In this document: piece by piece, positions 1-9,903 of the stretch
How positions within the stretch are numbered: the stretch's first letter is position 1
How the letters are laid out: every line of letters begins with the position of its first letter
Assembly (NCBI RefSeq): GCF_001949145.1
Contig: NW_019091361.1
Coordinates: forward strand, 2,820,826 to 2,849,462
Length of the DNA stretch: 28,637 bases
From: Acanthaster planci
Lineage: Eukaryota > Echinodermata > Asteroidea > Valvatida > Acanthasteridae
Reading direction: 5' to 3'
Program-made: the position numbers and the translations under genes
Notes under the pieces: generated by a model
The model's database searches: none
What the model saw: only the letters and a program-made list of their open reading frames with translations
Told to the model about the DNA's origin: nothing

Positions 1-1664
1 CCACTCGTAAGAGACTTGGCAGACAAGAGAATCTATGCTGTCACATTTAGTGAGTTTAATATATGTTTCATTTAGTTAGTTTGATCCTTATATATGACAG
101 AGTCATTCATTCGAAAACATTTAAGCAATAATTATGCCAGTCAAACAATTTGTTATGATCTCCAAAATTCGTCCTGTTTGTGTAATCATGGCACATAAAT
201 CGAAATGCTTATTTGCCCTCGTGGTATTGCATGTTCAATTAGCCAACCAAATCAACTTGACATTGATAAATTTAACATAATTCATTTACCAATCATGCGT
301 GCGTGTATAACATAGAATAAAGCAATAGTAATTTTTGTTTATGTTATCATTTCTTATGGCTAATTGGTTCATTTAACAGTTTGATGTTTGGAGTCATTAA
401 ACAGCAGAAATTTGGACTTTTCGCTGGACACTATAGTTCAGTTTGAATAAAAACCACTGCTAGTGCTACCGTCATGATAGAATGGTTATCCAATTGCAAC
501 GCCGCCTGGGAAAGGGTAATTGTGTGTGTATAGGAATAACAATTTGGCTGACCTCCTTAATTAAGGTGCATCACAGAGGAAGGACACAGAAGGAGTTTGA
601 TCTGCCCGGGCTGTAACATCTGGCCAATTACCGCTTTCTGGCATGCCTGGTATGTCCATAGCCAGAGCGCAGCGAACGCTTGTTACGCACCATCTGTTTC
701 ACAACCACGAAACCCCTTTGTACCCTATGATTGCCGGCGCTATTTGTCGATGGTAATCTGCATTTAAAACTTCATGTACTGAGGTACAGGAAATTGAATA
801 TTCATGTTTTTGTTGGTGGTTGGTATGATCTCATGACAACATCAAATTTAATGCTTGCGCAGTTGCTTGCATTACGCTGTGTGCCCTAAATCTATATGTG
901 CAGTTATTGCCCCCAATGAGCTCTTTCTTCTGGAGTTATTTTGGGAATAAATAGCCTGGTTGTTTACAAGATTTTGTGTTTTGTTTGAATCATTTTTAAT
1001 CTGGCATTTGTACAAAAGCGTATTTTATGAGATTTCACGATCACTTCCTGTGATGAAATAGCGCATTTTGTTCCCAATGAACTAAGCTTTCCAGTAGTAG
1101 TGGACATTTTGTTGGCCAGTCTTAGCCAAATTTGTACCAAGTCTTTGAACACTGATGCATTGGACGGAGGACTGAAAAAGAAAATTACAAACCTGGCATG
1201 GATAATGGAACAGTGTATCAAAATTTTTAAAAAAGTTTATTTACGATGGCAAAAGTTGGTCTAATATCAGGAATTTTTTCTCTGTCTGTTTCCTGATCAC
1301 ATCGATAATTTGAATTTAATTGCAAGCAAAAAACTAGTATTGCTAGGATATTACTGGCCCCGCTTGTCCGGCTAACTTGCAGGCAGTAATCAGGCATTTT
1401 TGGAATGTTTTCTATAATTCGTCTGACTCGGCGGTGATCATCATTGGACACTTTGAAGTGCCCCAGTTGCAACTCCTGGAATTGAACTATATGAGTTGAA
1501 ATAGATATTAAAACTAATCCAAGTGTGAGATTTTGTATATAAACAAATTAACAAATACAGAATGTATCAAAGTGATCAAAAGAACGCGAGTTTTGCTTGA
1601 TGTCTCCTCGTGGACTCACCATTTCCCTGGTTATGTAAAGTTCTTTTTTGGGGGGGTTGTGTGT
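1..1664. other. Intergenic DNA, no gene recognised
   Basis: AT-rich sequence without a coding segment I can support. Open frames at 964-1221 and 1227-1472 (minus) are low-complexity and match no family I know. It lies downstream of the minus-strand cathepsin-like gene, so its right part should hold that gene's 3' untranslated region. A minus-strand AATAAA hexamer (plus TTTATT, 1236-1241) lies about 425 bp past the stop codon and is a possible but unproven polyadenylation signal. Confidence 0.5.
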
Positions 1665-4600
1665 CTAGATCGGGTATAATGCGTCTGTTGCGATTCCGCA
1701 CATATTGCCCTCGTTACGCGCAATCAGAATGTAGCCAGCCATACCCCAGGATGTGCCTGCAATCGAAAGAGAAGAGACGACACAAAACAAAGCAATAATT
1801 ATTACTATTCCATGGAAAGACAACCTTATCGTATATTGTGATGATTGTTCTTTGACACCGTCTTCACTGGAGGCACCCATTCAGACTTGGGCCACGCCTA
1901 CAATACCAACATGCACTCACCCCAAGAGTTTTTGCAGATCCAATACTCTTGGTCCCCCAGCCGCCCGTAGCCAACCAGCAGCATGCTGTGGTCGAGCTGG
2001 GTAGAAGAGCACTGACTGCTGGCGTACACGCCGCTGCTGTAAAACTGGAACGAGGCTTGACTTGCATCAATGCTGACCATGACTGGCTCAGTGACTACGG
2101 CTTGGGCGAGGGTGTCTTCACTGCCGGAGCTGACTTTCTTCCCACCGTTCGGTACCTTTTGGAAGTACAAAGCCACTAAATCTTTAAACATGTACAAGTA
2201 GTTACATGGCATGACCCCCCCATCAGTGTGTCTCCCTTCCCCCCTACCCCTGAACCCATGCACTGATGGTCGTAGTTGGTCTAAGTTGTGCATAATCATT
2301 TTCTTGGCACCCAACTTCGCTAGCCCTGTGCCCTTGTTAGGAAGGATTTGCAAGGGATTCAACTAAGAATTTGCTACACACTACTATCCGTGACTGCTGC
2401 AAAAAAGACTGAAAACTGAGTTAGGGTTACACCAAAATGGTGAACAAAGTAATTAATTGAAAGGTTGTTTTTAATGTTTCTGATACATGCAGTTGCTTGG
2501 ATGCATGCCCGTGTACGGGTAAGGGTCGACTTGGTTCATTTCTTTCCAAATCTCAGTCAAATTGCTTATTTGTTTAGTTTCGTTTAACTTAGGGTTTGCT
2601 TATTTCTGCAGCTTAATCTTTTTTGCCGTCTTTTTTAAATAAGTTGTGTTTTTGCTGAATTCTGTATTGAATTGTTTTCGGTGTATTCTTTTGGTCCTGT
2701 TTTGTCAAATAATAATAGGGATGGTAGTGACGACGATGATGGTGATATAGATGTAACATTGTATTTTGATGGCAATGCTCTCTGTTCATTGTTTTATTTT
2801 CCCTTGCTTTCACCTTGGCATATGGAGTGCAGGAACCACTTTGGCACGTTCCATTGCCTGGTTTGTAGTCACCGTCTTTACAGAGGCCGCCCAGTTTGCG
2901 GATGCAGTCAAAGACGAAATCAGCCAAATGGATCCGGCAGCAATCTTGCACTTCTTGGGCACTGAGCATGGCAATGTTGCCTTTGTGGATTGCGTGGAAG
3001 CTAGCCACTGCGTCTGTAACAGTTGGTGAAGGGCTACGAAATTATCGTTGAAGTAGTAGATTAGATTACAACTTCTCTAAATAAAATTCCATTTAAATGT
3101 ACAGTGGATACCAGGTTATGATGGTCCTGATATAGATCAAAGCATATAATATTAGGTACAAATAGTTTCCTGTTTAAAATAAAAAAGTCCACCTCCAAAA
3201 TGTGTACCTTTTGTAAAATCGGAAAGGAAACTCTTATTCATTTTAATATTTTGCTTGTGTATTCACACACTATCCTTTTTGGTCTGCAGAAGTTTCGTGA
3301 ATTAAGTAAAGGACCAATTATTGTATTAACTTGGATAATGAAGTATTCTATTTGGTGGAACCGATATTGAAGATAAAGCTGTCAATCTAATTTTCATTAA
3401 TTTGCCGTTCTAATATCTACAAAATGAAAATGAGCCCGAAAGTGCCTTCCCTTTCAGGTTTCAAAAATGATTTAAAGACATATTTGATATGTGCAACAAC
3501 AACGTGGGGTTATTCTATTGTAGATGGGATTCGTCCTGGTGCTTTTCTTGACTAATTAATTCTACCTTATGTTTTTTATGACTTGTATAATTTAACATAT
3601 TGATGTCCATCTGTCCATTTGCCTAAACACACGTATGTTTACATACTGGTGAATTGGTGAATGTATGTTTACATACTAGTGAAGTTTTCCCTGGAATTAA
3701 AAAAATTGTAGATTTATATACCCCACAGCAACACTTCAAAAACCTAGCCAGCGATTTAGTGAAGTCTACCACAACAAACGTCCTCTGAAATCTATTGCAA
3801 ACTATTCAATCTCAAGTGCACTGTGGGACCAAAGTATATCTCTTTTTGATAGTTCATTCTGTTCAGCCATTGTGACCAGACTTGCAGTGTGCTCTATACA
3901 GTAACGGGCCTGGCTTTGGAGAGTTGGAGAAACTCACAGTACATTTTGCCTCGTTGATTAAAAACTTTGCAAAAACGTACTAAAGTGTATTGTTCATAGA
4001 ATCTATGTACATATTTTTGTAACTTTTCGTTCGATCAATTTCTGACCTTTTCAAGAGCAAAAGCTGCTTAAGCAAGCATCCAGTAGAGTGAGAAGGTAGA
4101 AATACGGATTAGCATTAAAGCACATCTGAGAAAAACACCTCGCCCTCTGTTCGTAGTGGATAAACCCTTGTGCATACCAAACAGCGCATGTAGCCATTGT
4201 TTGTAGCCATCGTTTGGCATGCACAAGGGTTTATTCACTATGAACACAGGGTGAGGGTTCCCCTTGTTTTCTTTAAATGACGCAATATACATTCAGAATT
4301 CGCATCTCGGCATGAACAGGAAAAAGCCCCTTTTAGCTTACAGTTGAGCTCTGAAGACAAATGACATGATGTGGATGCTTTCATATTTATTTGAAAGGAT
4401 AAAATCAGAGAAAACATGTTTTCCTTAGAGGTGCTCTTTAAAGGACTTTTAAAAAATTAGGTCAAAGTGAAGTTTTTCAACAGCTAACACACTGCTGTGA
4501 AATGTTTGCTTACCGGCAGCAGCAATGGCTGCTGCTGACCCTAATTGCCCCTGGTTGCGCACGGGTGTGACGTCACCCTTCTTTCGCCAATCCACGCTGC

Positions 4601-5461
4601 TTGGAAGGACCACGTGGGGCGACCCCATTAGATTCTTTTGAGAGACATCTGACGAGGAGGACCGAGCGGGGTAGGCATACGGCAAATGCTTCCTTGTCAT
4701 CTGCTCCAAAGTGAAATAAAGACATCACAAACTCTTCAAAATTAGCTGTGGTTTTGAAATGGTGGATAATTAGGTCTTTGAGCCCCGTGTGTGGATGAAG
4801 TCAATGAAGATTGTTGCTCTGTCACTTGGCAACGACTTTGAGGATGACACTTATTCTGGATATTTCCAGTTTTGCCCCTCCTCGCAGCCCTTACAGGGAT
4901 CGACGGGAAACTATCTTAGGACGCCCGTCATTTTTGACGTTTGTCATTGGGAAGTCCAAGAGTTCAATTGAACGGTGGTCAATTCCGTGTGCACGTGACA
5001 CGTGTACTGAATATATGATGTCCATTATGCACTGATTAGGGCAGGAAGACCACAATGCTTTGTACAACTTAAACAGTGACGTACTTCCTTCACAGAGTTC
5101 TGTGAAGGGCTTTGACAGTCCCCAGCGCCTTGCAAGGGAGGCGGGACGAGCGAAATACACATTTCGACCAACGAGAAATGTTACAAAGTAACTGGTGTAC
5201 CTGTTCCTGGTCTCCGAATTCGTTCATCGCAAGATCAAAGGTTTTGTTCATTTCGGAGTTGTGTTTCCTTATGATGGCCGAGTTCCTTTCCCAAACCGCC
5301 CGCTTCTCAATTTCTTCCGACATGCTTCCATATTTCTTCCTGTAACGTTGTTTCCATGTTTCCCAATCAGTCGTGGGCGGCCCGTCGACATCATGCGCCA
5401 GCGACACGTTCCATGCAATAAATATCGCCAGAACACAGCCGAGTAATGGCGCCGACTTCAT
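1665..5461 (-). CDS. Papain-family (C1A) cathepsin L-like pseudoprotease, five exons
   Basis: Exons in transcript order are 5461-5201, 4700-4514, 3013-2814, 2155-1921 and 1756-1665. Each intron has GT-AG ends and phases agree, giving 975 nt and 324 residues, close to the usual cathepsin L length of about 330. Residues 1-22 look like a secretory signal peptide. An I29 inhibitor propeptide follows, ending in MNEFGD, and the mature domain starts near LPSSVDWR. The oxyanion Gln139 (NQGQ), His272 ([11 protein letters not shown]) and Asn292 (KNSWG) are kept. The catalytic Cys is replaced by Ala143, the next Trp by Ala144, and the Cys22 equivalent by Leu140. The GCNGG segment holding that Cys's disulfide partner is missing. 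The other disulfide Cys can be assigned (174/206 and 265/314). By family knowledge it should be secreted or lysosomal, and by inference it cannot cleave peptides. The start at 5461 was chosen because the signal peptide begins there with A at -3; in-frame ATGs lie at 5494 and 5482. Exon 2 could begin 3 nt earlier, at 4703. Confidence 0.9.
3633..3684. repeat. Two-copy tandem repeat with palindromic core
   Basis: A unit of about 30 bp beginning GTATGTTTACATACT occurs at 3633 and again at 3663. The second copy is partial. GTATGT/ACATAC in each copy is self-complementary. It lies in intron 2 of the cathepsin-like gene. Confidence 0.8.
4138..4257. repeat. Foldback (MITE-like) inverted repeat in intron 2
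   Basis: The arm at 4138-4182 is largely the reverse complement of 4212-4257, with a loop of about 30 nt. The shared core is TAAACCCTTGTGCAT followed by CCAAAC. The loop has a short direct repeat of TGTAGCCAT. It probably is a small non-autonomous foldback element that landed in intron 2 of the cathepsin-like gene. A minus-strand open frame across it (4068-4292) is a by-product of the palindrome. Confidence 0.8.
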
Positions 5462-5494
5462 CTTCAAGCAGAAATATAGCATTCTGCTAAACAA

Positions 5495-6821
5495 ACAAAA
5501 TAAAATAAAGATTGTGAAATTTCCATCTTGTGAGCTTCATCTTGAGTACAGGGACACCTTAAACCGATGTAATCGATAAACGTCCAGTGAGTCGGCACTT
5601 TATTGACCCTCAGGGTGGGACAGACTCGCATACAACGACACCTTTTCTTCGGATTTCACTACAGCACCCGTTCCGGTTTGTTTGGTTTATTTTGTTTTTC
5701 TTTGTTGGGGTATTTGCTTGATTTTTATTAATCACAGAAAATTGCTGTTTTTTTTCACTAATATCTTCAGTTCATTACGAGGTAAGTTTTTGAGATCAGC
5801 CTCCAACGCAACGTTCTTGCAAAATGTCCAATTTCAAATAAAGGTGGAAGAAAAGTGTCAACTTTTTCTACGGACTGTTCACGATGGAATGTGGTCGCCC
5901 ACAGCCTGACGGTTTTGTAATGAATTAATGATAGACGAAACAACATTTTTTTGTCCAATCAGACAGAATAGGCTTATAAAAAAGTTTGCAGATATGCATT
6001 TAATGTTTAATAAATATTAACACAGGGCTATCGAAACTGAAGGACTAGAAACCATTCTTGACTGTTATAGAATGTAAAAAAGCGGATTCTTTGGATTTTA
6101 GTAGGTGCAGGCGAAGAACTGCCTTCACACTTTTTACCTTATTACTAATTCTTCAATATTCAATGAAAACCATTTGACATCCCACTGTGACATCACAGTT
6201 TCGCTCATGAACTTAGAATAACATCGCAAGTAGCATATCAAAAAGGCGCCAAAATACCCTTCAAAAACCCTTTGAAACACACAGGTACATTTTCAAAGGT
6301 GACGGTATTCATTGCATGCTCCTTTACAGGAAACTAATGAATCTGTGACCTTTATACGTGGTTCATTAGACTTATCCCAGTTCTCCAGTCGCTAATTTTG
6401 TCATGGCAGACAAAATACCTGTTCACAAGATCTGCGCGGAAAACCAATGTTGGCCAAGAAGTCGTTAAATTAAGATAAAATACGGCTCTCAGCTGCACGA
6501 ACACTCCCGGGACATTGGGAGTGTTTGTGTATGGGCCTACAAGGGGCCCTCCCGGCCTAATACTTGCATGGGTACAATTATGTTGGAGGATACGACGTAC
6601 TAGTCGTCTTTACAGTGGCATAGCACGCTTGCTGTCAAGCCTATACTTTCTAACATACATTACAAATATTATGAACAATTCACTGAACGCCATATTTTCC
6701 CTCCTTCGTGAGCTATGAAGGAAAAGTTCTTTCGAAGATGTCCTCACTGAAATAGGAACCTACCTCTGTAGCAGGAAATGGTTATGTTGTCATATCAGCC
6801 TATTTCCATTCGACACCAACA
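5495..6821. other. Upstream intergenic DNA, no gene recognised
   Basis: This lies 5' of the cathepsin-like gene and should contain its promoter on the minus strand, but I see no convincing TATA box or initiator. Two small perfect hairpins occur, at 6184-6199 (ACTGTGA/TCACAGT) and 6500-6525 (AACACTCCC/GGGAGTGTT). No coding segment can be supported. Confidence 0.5.
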
Positions 6822-8400
6822 GTTGCGCTATGCATGTCTGCCAGTGCCTGGTGAGGAATCACGTGCAACAAGAACTGACCTTTAACCCGCAATATAAAAA
6901 GGTTTTGTTGACAGGTAAACTTGAATAGGCCTACGTAGCCTGCGCGTCCTTGACACTGTACGATCTTCCTTGTTTACTCCAATTGGCGGGGATTGTTGAC
7001 CTAGCTGTTGTAAACACAAATGAATATTTCGTATCGGAACCCTTTAGTGTTATCCTAAACCCTTCTTCGGTGTGTTAAAGTTATTTGATTATCAATGGGT
7101 TTATTACGTTACTGTAACATAATTATTGAAAATCGTGTATGTGTTTTTTAGGCAACTGAGGGCGCTGTTACCGGATGTCATTCTTCGAAAACTGTTAATT
7201 TGGAAACAAAGGTGCATTTTCAGGGGTTGCTTCAAACAAATAAAAATCGGCCGATCGTTTATAAACTACATAACCCCGTTCAGGCAATCAAATTTTCCAA
7301 GAGCCTCAGGAATAAAATCACCCCCTCTATGCTTTTCACAGCAGGAAACTACAGCGTTTTATTTTGAAGCTCCTCTCTCTATGAAAAGCTTTTTAATCAT
7401 GATCTGGCAGAATGATCAGTCCATTTCTGAGTGACGGTGTTTATTTCTCTTTTTACTCGACCATTTATTTGAAGCACACGTACTGCACGTTAAAAATTGG
7501 CAAACGGGGCTTTAGGGTACGTCATTTCCAAAAAAGTGAAGGAAATTACAGAGTTTCACTTCAACTGAATTGCAGTTCCGGAGTTGAGAAATTGATATGG
7601 ATAAAGATCGGTACTTCCACGTCGCATTCCCTTGCAACTATGGAATACTTGTTTTTACACCATACTCAATAATGGTATACCTGACTGTAAACATTTAACG
7701 TGTTCAGTTTCAATGTACTGGTAAGTCTATAATGATCAGGTAAATGTCATTTTCCATAGTCATTTATCAAATGCTAGATAGGTGACGAGCTCTGAGAACA
7801 AACATAAGATCTAAATCTCTGAACCAAGGAGATGAGCTATACCGCAATCAATTACGGACTGAAGGACGAACAGATCAAGCTCTACGAGGCTGACACTCAC
7901 TTCCAACATAATAATGGCACGTCACAGACTATAGCTTCACGATAATCGCATCTTTTGGTATCCTCTTGAACCTCGCCTTCTTCTTCGTCATCGTCCGGGT
8001 GAAGTCCATGCGAACTGTCCTCAATATCTACCTATCCAGCCTGGCTGTCGCCGATGGACTGATGCTGATCTTTTACTAGGTCAACGCGTGGGCGCCGCAG
8101 CCCGACGAACCATACAACACGATCATCAATATGCTGGATTCGCTTTTGCTACGGAGTTTGCTTCCTGCTCCTTCGTAGCAGCCGTTGCTGTTGCAAAATT
8201 TTCTGCGGTGCGGGATCCTCTGAGTTTCAGGACAAAAGCCAGCAAAACTCGAGCAGCAATGATTTCAGTGGGACTTTGGACACTCTTACTGACGCATTGA
8301 TTGTGATATTTTTGGTCTTGCTTGGTATCGGACACACAGTAATAATATTGATTGCTGTATTGGTTATCACATTTTATACATCGACTCTTATCAATCACTT
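6822..8400 (+). repeat. Repeated block, copy A (contains receptor pseudogene)
   Basis: This stretch matches 12522-12822 and then about 17859-19060, in the same orientation and order. Shared landmarks are TAACCCGCAATA, CTTGAATAGGCCTA, TTTCGTATCGGAACCCT, GAAGCACACGTACTGCACGT and the receptor pseudogene. Copy A has only a few dozen bases where copy B carries about 5 kb. Similarity stops sharply at 8400, where polymerase sequence begins in copy A and unrelated sequence begins in copy B. Confidence 0.85.
7832..8400 (+). pseudogene. Rhodopsin-type G protein-coupled receptor pseudogene, copy A
   Basis: The remnant begins with an ATG at 7832 and a short extracellular-like N terminus holding an NGT glycosylation site. 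It then reads through transmembrane-like segments 1-3 in broken frames: LLNLAFFFVIV (TM1), the family-A-like LSSLAVADGLMLIF (TM2), and FVAAVAVAKF, where DRY would be expected at the end of TM3. Hydrophobic TM4/TM5-like stretches follow. Lesions are a frame break between 7920 and 7927 (shared with copy B), an in-frame TAG at 8077-8079 where copy B has CAG, a 2-base insertion near 8133, and an abrupt end at 8400. The receptor subtype and ligand cannot be assigned. It is non-functional unless the shared frame break is really a splice site. Confidence 0.75.
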
Positions 8401-9903
8401 ATACCAACTATACCAGAAAACCATTGAGAAACAGCAGTTCATCATCGACCAGGGCTATCGCTATATTGAGCAGCAGGAATGCGAGTTCGATGCGCAATTG
8501 AAGACGGATGACTCGATGAGAGAATACATTGAGGCCTTGGAAGTTCCCACCCCGTCGTCCCTCGTGATGCCTTCTTTGGAGGACGCACCAAAAAAAAAAA
8601 ACCAAACAAACAAACAAAAAACTGGATTTTACCAGCCTGTAACCGTACATAAACAAGTATGGTAAATATCCCATCGGTCATCCCACTATCAACACCGAGA
8701 ATTTTGGTGAATGAGCGAGTATGAGGGTCTGGTCAAGGGCAAAGTGCTTCCTCCCAGAGGGCTGTGTCACCCAGTACTTCCCTACAAAGCAACTGGCCGG
8801 TTGATGTTTCCTCTGTGCGCCAAGCGCTGCAAAGCTCAACAGCAGTCTTCCTGTCTCCATAGTGACGAAGAGCGGGCTTCGAGGGGTACCTAGGTCACGT
8901 CGGAACTTCAAAACGCACTTAAGACGGGCTACCTACTGCTTACGATCTATGAGGTGTGGCATTTTGACTGCGTTGCTCAGTACGATCCCGATACAAAAGA
9001 AGGAGGACTATTTGCGTCGTACATTAATGATTTCCTAAAAATGAAGCAGGAAGCCAGCGATTGGCCGCAGAGGTGTCAGACGATGCAGCAGAAACACGAT
9101 TACATCCACAGGTACTTCGACAGGGAAGGTGTCAGGCTGGAGTGGGATAATATCCAAAAGAACCCCGGCCTCAGGGCACTCGCAAAATTGATGATCAATA
9201 GGTTTTGGGGTAAGTTTCGCCTGAGAGACCTAACATGGCGAAAACGTCGCATTTTTAGCGACCCTGCGGACCCTACTTCGAGAGGATGACTCGCGATGAC
9301 ATCCAAGTGAACAGCACCCACTTCGTCTCGTCGGAAATGGTGGAAGTTCAGTGGCAGAATACTGATGATTTCATCGAGCCTTCTGGACGGACCAACGTCA
9401 TCATTGCAGCGAACACCACAGTGCAAGCTCACCTCAAATTGTACGAACTGTTGGAGAATTTAGGACGCCGAGTATTGTATTTAATACGATACTAATAGCG
9501 TGATTTACGTTAGTCGTGAGGGGGAATGGGAACCCGAAATTGGGGATTTCCTCGGCGAATTAACAAATGAAACTGAATCAGATAATTATATTACAGCATA
9601 TATTCGTGTCAGGTGGACCCCAAAACTACGCTTTTAAGTTGGCTAAGCCAGATAAGAGTGGGAACACGACATTCTGTAAAGTGCGCAGAATAACGCTGAA
9701 CTACAGAAATCACTCAGTCTTGAACTTTGACAGAATGTTCCAGATGGTGCACCACATTGGCGTTCAGCTAACAGATCCCATAAAATATGCAGAAATAAGA
9801 AAACGATGAATATCGAAACAAAAGTAGAAAACAAGAAGTATCAGGTTTTTACACTAAAAGGGTTCAAGTCGAAAACTTTGGCACAGTTCCTTATGGCTAT
9901 TAA
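8401..9903 (+). pseudogene. Protein-primed type-B DNA polymerase pseudogene (Polinton/Maverick-like)
   Basis: This is the C-terminal part of a DNA_pol_B_2 family polymerase, as carried by Polinton/Maverick elements. Seen in order: a divergent ECEFD; PRDAFFGGRT (8560-8589); motif A DFTSL followed by a stop (8625-8642); KYGKYPIGHP; LPPRGLCHPVLPY; a Cys-rich patch ending HSDEER; VWHFD; YINDFLKMKQEAS; motif B NPGLRALAKLM with FWGKF; motif C read as DTNSV (9488-9502); NYAFKLAKPD; and a C-terminal VPYGY with TAA at 9901-9903. Damage includes TAA in motif A, TAG at 8891-8893 in a context suggesting a lost Trp codon, TGA near 9807, and at least five frameshifts. Motif C has Asn where the second catalytic Asp belongs. 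The exonuclease half is missing. A run of 12 A and a CAAA repeat (8590-8620) sit between FFGGRT and motif A. No integrase, protease or capsid gene is visible nearby. It is clearly dead. Confidence 0.85.
8590..8620 (+). repeat. Poly-A run and (CAAA)n simple repeat
   Basis: Twelve A residues are followed by about four CAAA units. They lie inside the polymerase pseudogene at a place where the family has coding sequence, so the tract expanded or was inserted after decay began. Confidence 0.85.

Noticed and set aside
1898-2362. A single 154-codon protein starting at 2362 (minus)
   Set aside because: Its first part is intron sequence. The AG at 2156 and the C1A similarity starting after it mark exon 4, and its last residues lie beyond the GT donor.
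2613-3029. Genes on the plus strand or long minus-strand frames over exon 3
   Set aside because: They overlap the cathepsin exon; the minus-strand frame below 2814 is intron read-through, with a GT donor at the boundary.
6500-6525. Hairpin AACACTCCC/GGGAGTGTT as a terminator
   Set aside because: Rho-independent terminators do not apply in a nuclear eukaryotic genome, and no gene ends here.
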